Assembly (NCBI RefSeq): GCF_024494595.1
Contig: NZ_JANHDI010000002.1
Location: forward strand, 186,001 to 250,000
Origin: Halobellus rarus
GTDB lineage: Archaea > Halobacteriota > Halobacteria > Halobacteriales > Haloferacaceae
Direction: 5' to 3'
DNA: 64,000 nt
The notes beneath the pieces are model-generated. The model worked only from the letters and a program-made list of their open reading frames with translations, was not told where the DNA came from and did no database searches. Shown here one piece after another: positions 1 to 7,215 of this stretch; the stretch's first letter is position 1; every line of letters begins with the position of its first letter. A program made the position numbers and the translations under genes.

Positions 1-82
1 TGTCGCCGTTCGCGCTTCTCGCGACATCGAGACAGAAGCCGCCGTAGCTCGGGGAGGGGCGGGCCACGGCGTAGTGGAGGAC

Positions 83-349
83 TTACGCCTCCGCGGGCTC
101 GTAGCCGTGACCGACGACGAACGCGAGCGCGTTGGCGGCGACGAGCGCGGCGAAGAGGAGGGGTTCTCCGCCGGTCAGGCCGCCGGTCAACAGCGGCAGG
201 TAGGTGAACGGGAGGACGATCGCGGCCCAGAAGCTCGCGGCCCGCAGGTTGTGAAGGGCCGAGCGGGCCGCGGCGCTTGCGACGCCGAGTCCGCGACGGA
301 GGGAGTCGCGTTCGAGAGGGAGATCGGGGGTGTGGGGGACACTTGACAT
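83..349 (-). CDS. Small two-helix membrane protein, unknown function
   Basis: This predicted protein of 88 aa starts MSSVPHTPDLPLERD and has two hydrophobic segments (about residues 37-55 and 62-78) separated by a short Gly-rich turn, so it is probably a two-pass membrane protein. A start 13 codons further upstream is open, but a TATA-like TTATAT on the minus strand near 387-393 would place transcription close to 362, which favours the inner start. I do not recognise a named family. It is divergent from purM. Bases 1-82 hold no gene I can support. Confidence 0.6.
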   Translation of the reverse strand: MSSVPHTPDLPLERDSLRRGLGVASAAARSALHNLRAASFWAAIVLPFTYLPLLTGGLTGGEPLLFAALVAANALAFVVGHGYEPAEA

Positions 350-416
350 CTGTTTCGCCTCACACGTTCGTAGGGGGTCCACCCCCATATAACGCGACGA
401 GCGTTCAGTCGTTTCG

Positions 417-464
417 CGACGCTTTACGGATCACGCGGACGTTTCATCGACGTTTTACGGATCG
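417..464. repeat. Pair of 16-bp direct repeats between divergent genes
   Basis: The 16-mer CGACGCTTTACGGATC (417-432) recurs with one mismatch at 449-464, period 32 bp, with some similarity in the bases between. It lies upstream of purM on one side and the small membrane protein on the other. It could be a tandem duplication or a pair of operator sites. Confidence 0.5.
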
Positions 465-601
465 TTTAGAAGCCCGTAGAAAGTTCAAAAAAGATTTTGA
501 GGACATTTCGTGAATAAGCGGAGAATATCTCTGGTTCGGTAGGTCCGATGGGCCAGCCGGAGACCGGACGTATTTTCTCCCCCCGAAACGGGCATTCGCG
601 T

Positions 602-1621
602 ATGACTGACGACGCGGGCGCAGACGGGGAACCGAACGCGGAGGGGGAAGCCGACGAGTCGGCCGACGAACTGACGTACGCCGAGGCAGGCGTCGACATC
701 GGCGCGAGCGAGGCCGCGACCGCCGCGCTGATCGGCGCGGTCGGCGAGAGCGAGGGCGACTACGCGGGACTGCTCGACATCGGCGATCGCTACCTCGCGC
801 TGGCGACGGACGGCGTCGGGACGAAACTCCTCGTCGCGGAGGCGCTCTCGGACTACTCGACGGTCGGCATCGACTGCATCGCGATGAACGCGAACGACCT
901 CGTCGCCGCCGGCGTCCGCCCGGTCGCGTTCGTCGACTACCTCGCGGTCGAGGAACCGGACGAGACGTTCGCCGAGCAGGTCGGCGAGGGGCTCAGCGCG
1001 GGAGCCGAGGAGGCGGATCTGGAACTGGTCGGCGGCGAGACGGCGGTGATGCCCGAGGTGATCCGCGGGCTCGACCTCGCGGGCACCTGCGCCGGACTCG
1101 CCGCCAAGGACGCCATCTTCCCCGGGGAGGCGGAACCCGGCGACGCTCTGGTCGGCTTCCCGTCGTCGGGTATCCACTCGAACGGGCTGACGCTCGCCCG
1201 GACCGCGGTCACGCGCGAACGCGAGTACACCGATCCCTGCCCGTTCGGCGACTACGAGACCCTCGGCGACGCCCTCCTCGAACCGACGCGTCTCTACACG
1301 CACCTGCTCGATCCGATGCGCGAGCACGGCGTCCGGGCGGCGGCCCACGTCACGGGCGGGGGCTGGACGAACCTCGAACGGCTCGGAGACCACCGCTACG
1401 TCGTCGAGAACGCGTTCGAGCCCCAACCCGTCTTCGAGTTCGTCCAGGCGGCGGGGAACGTCGCAGACGAGGAGATGCACCGGACGTTCAATATGGGGAC
1501 GGGATTCGTCTGCGCGCTCGCGCCCGAGGACGCCGAGGCGCTCGCGGACGCGACCGACGGGCGCGTGATCGGCCGCGTCGAGCCGGGCGAAGGCGTCGCT
1601 ATCAGGGGCCTGGAACTCTGA
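602..1621 (+). CDS. purM: Phosphoribosylformylglycinamidine cyclo-ligase (AIR synthetase)
   Basis: PurM closes the imidazole ring of FGAM with ATP to give AIR, the fifth step of purine synthesis in the cytoplasm. The 339-aa protein has the usual N-terminal YAEAGVDI motif, the DGVGTKLL nucleotide-binding stretch, the metal/substrate region VGGETAVMPEV, the FPSSGIHSNG loop and the C-terminal FNMGTGF motif, all in family order. I chose the ATG at 602; an upstream in-frame ATG at 548 would add a non-conserved tail. About 25 N-terminal residues before the conserved core are acidic, as often seen in haloarchaea. The P450 gene follows after only 11 bp, so the two are probably cotranscribed. Confidence 0.95.
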   Translation: MTDDAGADGEPNAEGEADESADELTYAEAGVDIGASEAATAALIGAVGESEGDYAGLLDIGDRYLALATDGVGTKLLVAEALSDYSTVGIDCIAMNANDLVAAGVRPVAFVDYLAVEEPDETFAEQVGEGLSAGAEEADLELVGGETAVMPEVIRGLDLAGTCAGLAAKDAIFPGEAEPGDALVGFPSSGIHSNGLTLARTAVTREREYTDPCPFGDYETLGDALLEPTRLYTHLLDPMREHGVRAAAHVTGGGWTNLERLGDHRYVVENAFEPQPVFEFVQAAGNVADEEMHRTFNMGTGFVCALAPEDAEALADATDGRVIGRVEPGEGVAIRGLEL

Positions 1622-1632
1622 GGAGTCGACGG

Positions 1633-2967
1633 ATGGCAGACGCACACCCGCCGGCGCCCGACGGACTTCCCCTGCTCGGAAACGCGATCGGCTTCGGTCG
1701 CGACCCACTGACGTTCACCACCGACGCCGTCGACGGCGTCGGCGACGTGTTCCGGATCGATCTCCCCGTCGGCGACCGGTACGTCGTCGCCCACCCGGAG
1801 TACGCCGAGCGCGTTCTCGTCTCCGAGCGCGACGCCTTCGTGAAGACCGACGACTTCGCGCTCGCGTTCGGCAACAGCGTCGTCGCCGTCGACGGCGATG
1901 ACTGGCGCGAACAGCGGGAGTTCCTCGACCCGTTCTTTTTCGCCTCGCGGATCCGGTCGTTCCTCCCGGCGATGCGCGAGCAGGTCGTCGACCGAGCCGA
2001 GTCCTGGGAAGACGGCGAGTCCATCGCGACGGTTCCGGAGATGAAGGCGCTGACGTTCGACGTCCTCGCCGCGACGCTTCTCGGGCTCGACCCCGACTCG
2101 AACCGCGCGGACCTCAGACGCGCGGCCGACGACTTGAACGGCTATTTCGACCCTGTCACGTGGGCGCTTCCGGACTGGATCCCCACCCCGAGCGGCCGTC
2201 GGTTCGACGCTGCGAAAGCGACGCTCCGGACGGAGCTCCGAACCCACCTCCAGGACGCCAGCAACACCGACGACGAAAGTCTGGTCGCGTCGCTCGCGGC
2301 GGCTACTGGTAGTGCGGGCGGTCTCGACGCCGCCGACGAACCCCGTGATGGGGACTATCCCCGCGATACGGACGCCGCGGTCGATCAGTTGATCGGCCTG
2401 GTCTTCGCCGGCCACGAGACGACCGCGCTCGCGCTGACGTACACGCTCTACTGTCTCGCAGAGCACCCCGAGACGTACGAGCGGGTGGAGGCCGAAGTCG
2501 ATGACGCGCTCGGCGAGGAACCGGTCCGGTGGGAGCACCTCGACGATCTGCCGGCGCTCGAACGCGCCGTCGACGAGAGTCTTCGGCTGTATCCGCCGGT
2601 ACACGCGCTACCGCGGGAGGCGACGCGGGCCGTGGAGTTCGGCGGCAGCGAGATTCCGGCGGGCGCGGAACTCCTCGTTTCGGTCTTCGCGATGCACCGC
2701 GACGAGCGGTTCTGGGACGACCCCGAGACGTTCGATCCGACGCGGTGGAAAGAGCGGGACCGCTCGGCCGGCGCGTACCTCCCGTTCGGCGCGGGACCGC
2801 GGCGGTGTATCGGCGCGGCGTTCGCGAGCGTGGAGGCGCGCGTCGTGCTGGCGGAACTCCTCCGCCGGTATCGCTTCGAGTACGCCGACGACGGCGATCT
2901 GTCGCTCTCGCCGGAGATGACGAACCAGCCCGAGGGCGACGTCCCGATGACGGTCCGTCGGCGGTAG
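1633..2967 (+). CDS. Cytochrome P450
   Basis: This is a 444-aa soluble P450 with no membrane anchor. It shows the I-helix oxygen-activation motif FAGHETTAL, the K-helix ExxR motif in DESLRLYPP, the PERF-like region FDPTRW, and the heme-binding loop FGAGPRRCIG with proximal Cys at about residue 392. P450s use heme and reducing equivalents to oxygenate organic substrates; the substrate cannot be read from the sequence. The gene begins 11 bp after purM, an unusual partner. The J-domain/ferredoxin fusion at 39995 is one possible electron donor, but that is speculation. Confidence 0.93.
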   Translation: MADAHPPAPDGLPLLGNAIGFGRDPLTFTTDAVDGVGDVFRIDLPVGDRYVVAHPEYAERVLVSERDAFVKTDDFALAFGNSVVAVDGDDWREQREFLDPFFFASRIRSFLPAMREQVVDRAESWEDGESIATVPEMKALTFDVLAATLLGLDPDSNRADLRRAADDLNGYFDPVTWALPDWIPTPSGRRFDAAKATLRTELRTHLQDASNTDDESLVASLAAATGSAGGLDAADEPRDGDYPRDTDAAVDQLIGLVFAGHETTALALTYTLYCLAEHPETYERVEAEVDDALGEEPVRWEHLDDLPALERAVDESLRLYPPVHALPREATRAVEFGGSEIPAGAELLVSVFAMHRDERFWDDPETFDPTRWKERDRSAGAYLPFGAGPRRCIGAAFASVEARVVLAELLRRYRFEYADDGDLSLSPEMTNQPEGDVPMTVRRR

Positions 2968-2987
2968 CCGAGCGGCCTTCGTCCCGG

Positions 2988-3530
2988 TTACAGGTGCGCC
3001 GCGACGTCGGCCTCGGTCACGATGCCGGTCGTCTCGCCGCCCTCGACGACGAGCACGGCCGAGTGGTGGTCGAGCGCGGCGTCTATCTCTTCGAGCGTCG
3101 CCGACGGTTCCACCGTCGTGACGGACTCGCGCATCACGTCGGCGACGGGGAGCGTGCCGACGTCGTCTTCCTCCTGAGCGTGTCGGATATCGCTGTTGGA
3201 GATGATTCCGACCGGACGGCCGTCCCGGATCACGGGCAGTTGCGAGAACCCCTCGTCGAGCATCACGTCGCGGGCGAATCTGACGGAGTCGTCGGGAGCG
3301 ACGCTCACGACGTTCTCGTTCATCAGATCGGCGGCGCGCACGACGCTGCCCTCGGCCTCTTCGAGCGCGTTGACGATGCGCCGGAGCGTCGACAGCCGGG
3401 GGTCGACGTCGCCGCCCTCGATCCGAGCGATGAGCGGCTGGGAGACGCCGGCCATCTCCGCGAGCCGACTCTGGGTGAGATCCAATCCCGTGCGGCGCTG
3501 TCGCAGATCCTGCGGTGTCGGGAGTTCCAT
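2988..3530 (-). CDS. XRE-type HTH regulator with paired CBS domains
   Basis: The 180-aa protein begins with a Cro/C1-type helix-turn-helix (residues about 8-55, with LTQSRLAEMAGVSQPLIARIE as the HTH core, here split as LTQSRLAEMAGVS and QPLIARIE) followed by two CBS domains (about 62-120 and 125-180). CBS pairs bind adenine nucleotides, so this is likely a transcription regulator that senses energy or nucleotide state. The domain order and length fit a widespread archaeal family. It is convergent with the P450 gene and its target is not visible here. Confidence 0.88.
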   Translation of the reverse strand: MELPTPQDLRQRRTGLDLTQSRLAEMAGVSQPLIARIEGGDVDPRLSTLRRIVNALEEAEGSVVRAADLMNENVVSVAPDDSVRFARDVMLDEGFSQLPVIRDGRPVGIISNSDIRHAQEEDDVGTLPVADVMRESVTTVEPSATLEEIDAALDHHSAVLVVEGGETTGIVTEADVAAHL

Positions 3531-3592
3531 GTCCCTAATTACCCGAAGTTATACGAAAGTGTTTCGGGGTGGTCCCGGAGACGTCCCGCCCG

Positions 3593-3961
3593 CTACTCGT
3601 CGCGTTCGTGCGCGTCCTCTTCGGTCTCCACGATTTCGATCACGGACAGTGGCACGTCGCGAAGCGCGCCGCCGACCTCGCTCTTTGCGATCCGGGAGGC
3701 GTGCTCCTCGCTGTCGGCGTTGAAGACGTCGATCTCCAGCAGGAGTCCGACGAGCGCGGTGTTGGCGGCGATGAACGCGGAGTCGAACGGCTCCCCGCAG
3801 GCCGGACACGGCGTCGCGCCCACTTCGACCTCGACGTACTCCTTGTCCTGGTCGTTGAGTCGCTTGCCGGCCTCGCTGACGGCGACGCCGATCGCGTCGT
3901 CGATGTCGTCGACGTCGCGGACCAGCCACGCGGCCTCCATCGCGACGAGATAGTTGCTCAT
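3593..3961 (-). CDS. DUF555 / UPF0212 family protein
   Basis: This 122-aa protein begins MSNYLVAMEAAWLVRDV and contains one CPACGEPF motif; it matches the conserved archaeal DUF555 (UPF0212) family in length and sequence. No function is established for the family. I chose the ATG at 3961; a longer open frame to 4081 has no conserved features. The 295 bp between this gene and the next one (3962-4256) contain a TATA box for the following gene and nothing else I can identify. Confidence 0.85.
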   Translation of the reverse strand: MSNYLVAMEAAWLVRDVDDIDDAIGVAVSEAGKRLNDQDKEYVEVEVGATPCPACGEPFDSAFIAANTALVGLLLEIDVFNADSEEHASRIAKSEVGGALRDVPLSVIEIVETEEDAHERDE

Positions 3962-4220
3962 ACACCGAAGACGTTCTGTGGGGTTTCGTGTCTTGTGGTT
4001 CGCCCGTGCTGGTGTGAACCCTTGGCAGAGTGGACGTAGCGGGGTGGAACCGACCGCGTACGCGACGCCAATACTGCCCATAACTTATGCCGACGAACGG
4101 GACTGATGACGAGGTTCGTACGGGGTGATCGCGACGATTGACAAGTGGGATTGGATACAGTACAAACCGTCTTGAACCGGCAGACAGCGTCGACATCCAC
4201 CGCACGACCGACAGAGAAAG

Positions 4221-4228
4221 TTTATATA
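4221..4228 (+). promoter_or_regulatory. TATA box of the 61-aa membrane protein gene
   Basis: TTTATATA lies 28 nt before the ATG at 4257, the spacing expected for a leaderless haloarchaeal transcript. Confidence 0.7.
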
Positions 4229-4256
4229 CTACCGTCGCCCCGGGTCGGTCAAGGCG

Positions 4257-4442
4257 ATGATGACAGACCTGCACCGGAGCGCGGCATTCCTACTGTACCA
4301 GACGACGCTGCTCTTCGGGATCCTGGCGATGCCGATCGCGCTGTTCGCGCGGCGACTGGGGCTGACGCTCCCGGTCCGATCGCTGATCGAATCCGCGGAA
4401 CGGACCTACGAACGAGCGGACGGCCACCGCGGGCACCGCTAG
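4257..4442 (+). CDS. Small membrane protein, unknown function
   Basis: This 61-aa protein has one long hydrophobic stretch (about residues 9-31, FLLYQTTLLFGILAMPIALF) followed by a basic/polar tail containing FARRLGLTLPV, and probably sits in the membrane with the tail in the cytoplasm. Two adjacent ATG codons (4257 and 4260) are possible starts. A strong TATA box at 4221 supports the gene being real despite its size. No named family is recognised with certainty. Confidence 0.7.
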   Translation: MMTDLHRSAAFLLYQTTLLFGILAMPIALFARRLGLTLPVRSLIESAERTYERADGHRGHR

Positions 4443-4562
4443 GGACGGACGCGATTTCTCGGAGGCGCTCACAGGACACACTCGGGAGTCCCGACCTCGG
4501 AGCGCGCACGTTATCGAACGGGCGAAGCCCGTCGGTACGGGCAACAGCGGTGGGAAGGGTGG

Positions 4563-4570
4563 CATTTATC
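4563..4570 (+). promoter_or_regulatory. TATA-like box of the proteasome beta gene
   Basis: CATTTATC lies 24 nt before the ATG at 4595. The spacing argues for a short or absent leader and supports that start over the longer open frame to 4145. Confidence 0.55.
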
Positions 4571-4594
4571 AGCGACGGGCGACAACGCCAGGTA

Positions 4595-5326
4595 ATGCGT
4601 ACTCCCACGAGCGATGACGCCTCGGGGCGTCTCGACCCACTGAACGGCGAGCACTCGGGCGTCTTCTCGCCTGAACTCGGCGAATTCTCGAACGCGGAAC
4701 AGCGCGCCGAACAGATGGGCGACAAAGAGACCAAGACCGGAACGACGACCGTCGGCCTGAAAACGAGCGAGGGAGTCGTCCTCGCGACGGACATGCGGGC
4801 CAGTCTCGGCCGGATGGTCTCCTCGAAGAACGTCCAGAAGGTCGAGGAGATCCACCCGACCGGAGCGCTGACGATCGCCGGGTCCGTCTCGGCCGCGCAG
4901 TCGCTCATCAGTTCGATCCGCGCGGAGGTCCGCCTCTACGAGGCGCGACGCGGCGAGGATATGAGTATGCAGGCGCTCTCGACGCTCCTCGGCAACTTCC
5001 TGCGCTCGGGCGCGTTCTTCATCGTCCAGCCCATCCTCGGCGGCGTCGACGAGGAGGGGCCCCACATCTACAGCATCGACCCCGCGGGATCGATCCTCGA
5101 AGAGGAGTACACCGTCACCGGCTCCGGCAGCCAGTACGCCCTCGGTGTCCTCGAACAGGAGTACGACGACGAACTGTCGATCGAGGAGGCGAAAACGGTC
5201 GCCGCGCGCGCGATCGAGAGCGCCGTCGAGCGCGACCTCGCTTCCGGTAACGGCATCAACGTCTGTGTCGTCACCGAAGAGGGCGTCGAGATCACCCAGC
5301 ACAAGGACTTCGCCGAGGTCCTGTAA
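4595..5326 (+). CDS. psmB: Proteasome subunit beta
   Basis: This is the catalytic beta subunit of the archaeal 20S proteasome. The 243-aa precursor has a 49-aa propeptide that should be removed by autocatalytic cleavage before the Thr run (KTG-TTTVGLK), exposing the nucleophilic Thr at about residue 50. The conserved VVLATDMRASLG segment follows, with the catalytic Asp and downstream Lys region, and GSGSQYALG later. It would pair with an alpha subunit, not present here, and with Cdc48 or PAN ATPases; a cdc48 gene is at 33057. An open frame extends upstream to 4145 but the propeptide length and TATA spacing favour 4595. Confidence 0.95.
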   Translation: MRTPTSDDASGRLDPLNGEHSGVFSPELGEFSNAEQRAEQMGDKETKTGTTTVGLKTSEGVVLATDMRASLGRMVSSKNVQKVEEIHPTGALTIAGSVSAAQSLISSIRAEVRLYEARRGEDMSMQALSTLLGNFLRSGAFFIVQPILGGVDEEGPHIYSIDPAGSILEEEYTVTGSGSQYALGVLEQEYDDELSIEEAKTVAARAIESAVERDLASGNGINVCVVTEEGVEITQHKDFAEVL

Positions 5327-5402
5327 GTCGGCCCACGAGTAAGTCGAGACTCACTCGGCGCCCGTTGCGTCTTCTCCTGTACTCGAATCGACGGACGGAC
5401 CG

Positions 5403-6935
5403 CTACAGCCAGTCCGCGAACGACCCGTCCAGCAGCGTCTCTCGTTGCTTCCGCACGTAATCGCGCTGCATCTCCATCACGGCGTCCGCGAAGTCGTCGC
5501 CGTCGGCGAGATACTCCCGCGTGCGGTCGACCTTCCAGGAGGCGGGCGTCGTTCCGTGTTCGACGCGGGCACGGAGCGGCCGGACGTACTTTTCCGCCTC
5601 GTCGTCCGAACACCCCGCGGCAGTGAGCCCGTCGACCGCGTGTGCGAAGATGTCGTCGTAGACGGTCTCGGTGTCGATGGTCTCCGCGCCGTCGTTACAG
5701 ATCCAGCGCTGACCGCTGTCGAGTCCCTCGCGCATCGCGGCGTAGAAGTTCTCCCGAGCAGTCGACCACTGCTGATCGGTCGCCGGGTGTTGTCGGCGCG
5801 GGAGGCTCTCCATCAGGCCCGCGAACGTCGCCTGGAAGGCGACCGAGTCCCGGACGGTCGGCTGGGCCGCGATCGGCCGGAACTCGATCCGGGCGTTCGC
5901 CGAGGAGCGCGAGGCCCCGTCGAACACCGGACGGACCCATCGCCAGTAGGTGCCGTGCTTCCGTCGAAGCGTGGCGAACTCGTCGTCGAAGCGGTTCCCC
6001 TCTGGAACGGGCATCGGGACCATCGTCGCGTCGTTAGCGACGCGGTCGACCGCCTGCTCGATGTCGTCGAGGTCTCTGGGGAACCTGACTTTCTCCGTCT
6101 CCCCGGAGTTGAGAACCGACTCGAAGACGCCGATCCGGTGTTCGGCGTAGCCCTCTTCCAGAATTTTCGCCGCGCCGACGTCGTCGTACAGATCCGGCGG
6201 AAAGAACGGCGAGTTGACGCCGAGGGCGAGAAGCGGCCCGGCGATCCGGAGGGCGTAGTTGAAACGCGTCGGGAGGTCGGCGGCGTGAGCGACCTGGTAG
6301 TGCGGCTGGATCGAGGTGATGAGTGACTCGGGCATCACCGTATCCGCCGAGAGGCTGATGTTCGGCGCGTCGACGGTCATCTCCTCGGGCGCGGTCGGTC
6401 CGTTCGCCATCGCGTGGTAGCGTTCGGACCCGCTCATGTTCGTCGCGATCCGGATTCCGTCGGCCTCGACGCTGTCACTGAGGTACTCCCGAGCCGTCTC
6501 GCCGGCCGGCGGTATCGTCCACATCCCGTCGCTCACGAGGCGGATCCCCTCGGCACCGGTGCAGTCGAGGGCCGCGCCAAGGCGCGCGCGAACCTCGGAC
6601 TCCTGCGCCCGCAGGCCGTCGGGGTTCAGCGGCTGCGGGCTGGTCGTCATCTCCGCGTTGTGGAGACCGAGTTCCTTCTCGAAGCCGATGAGTTCGAGGA
6701 GGCGGCGCGGGACGCGCATCAGCGCGTAGACGTCGGCGTCGTCGGAGGCGGCCCACCGCCCGTCGGCGACGGCGTAGAACTCGTACTCGAGGCCGACGAT
6801 GGACTGGTGGTTGTCGAACGTCCCTTCCCGGAGTTCGGACTTCACCACCTCAGCGTCCGTCCGCGCCTGTGCCTCGAACTCCTCGACGTCGACGGCCAGC
6901 GCGTCCCGAACCGACGCCGCCAGATCCTCAGTCAT
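5403..6935 (-). CDS. Glutamate-cysteine ligase-like (GCS2 family) protein
   Basis: The 510-aa protein shows features of the carboxylate-amine / glutamate-cysteine ligase fold: an N-terminal VGLEYEFYAV (metal-binding Glu), LHNAEMTTSPQPL, RFNYALRIAGPLLALGVNSP and ARIEFRPIAAQPTVRD. Haloarchaea use gamma-glutamylcysteine as their main thiol, made by such a ligase, so a role in that step is plausible; related paralogues of unknown substrate also exist. The start at 6935 (MTEDLAASVRDA) drops ten non-conserved residues from the open frame. It is divergent from the DNA ligase gene. Confidence 0.75.
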   Translation of the reverse strand: MTEDLAASVRDALAVDVEEFEAQARTDAEVVKSELREGTFDNHQSIVGLEYEFYAVADGRWAASDDADVYALMRVPRRLLELIGFEKELGLHNAEMTTSPQPLNPDGLRAQESEVRARLGAALDCTGAEGIRLVSDGMWTIPPAGETAREYLSDSVEADGIRIATNMSGSERYHAMANGPTAPEEMTVDAPNISLSADTVMPESLITSIQPHYQVAHAADLPTRFNYALRIAGPLLALGVNSPFFPPDLYDDVGAAKILEEGYAEHRIGVFESVLNSGETEKVRFPRDLDDIEQAVDRVANDATMVPMPVPEGNRFDDEFATLRRKHGTYWRWVRPVFDGASRSSANARIEFRPIAAQPTVRDSVAFQATFAGLMESLPRRQHPATDQQWSTARENFYAAMREGLDSGQRWICNDGAETIDTETVYDDIFAHAVDGLTAAGCSDDEAEKYVRPLRARVEHGTTPASWKVDRTREYLADGDDFADAVMEMQRDYVRKQRETLLDGSFADWL

Positions 6936-7215
6936 AGCCGTCTTTGAGACATCGGGCGGCTTCAATCCCGTGATTCGATCGATGCGGGGACGATCGACCG
7001 CCGAGCGTTTATCTGCGATCGGGCGGCCAGCGGGCGTATGCGCTGAGCAGCGCCCCGCGCCGCTCCGCGGTTGTTCGGCACCCCGGTGCGGGGAAAGCGA
7101 GGGGACGGCGGTCCCCTCCGTCGAACGAGTGCCGACTGTACGCCCAGATCGGAACGCGTCGAGCTCCGATCGAGAGTCGGCGGACTCTTATCGAACCGAC
7201 CGGTACTCCCGGCAA

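Noticed and set aside
4145-4594. N-terminal extension of the proteasome beta gene
   Set aside because: It would overlap the separate small membrane protein gene and its promoter and make an implausibly long propeptide.
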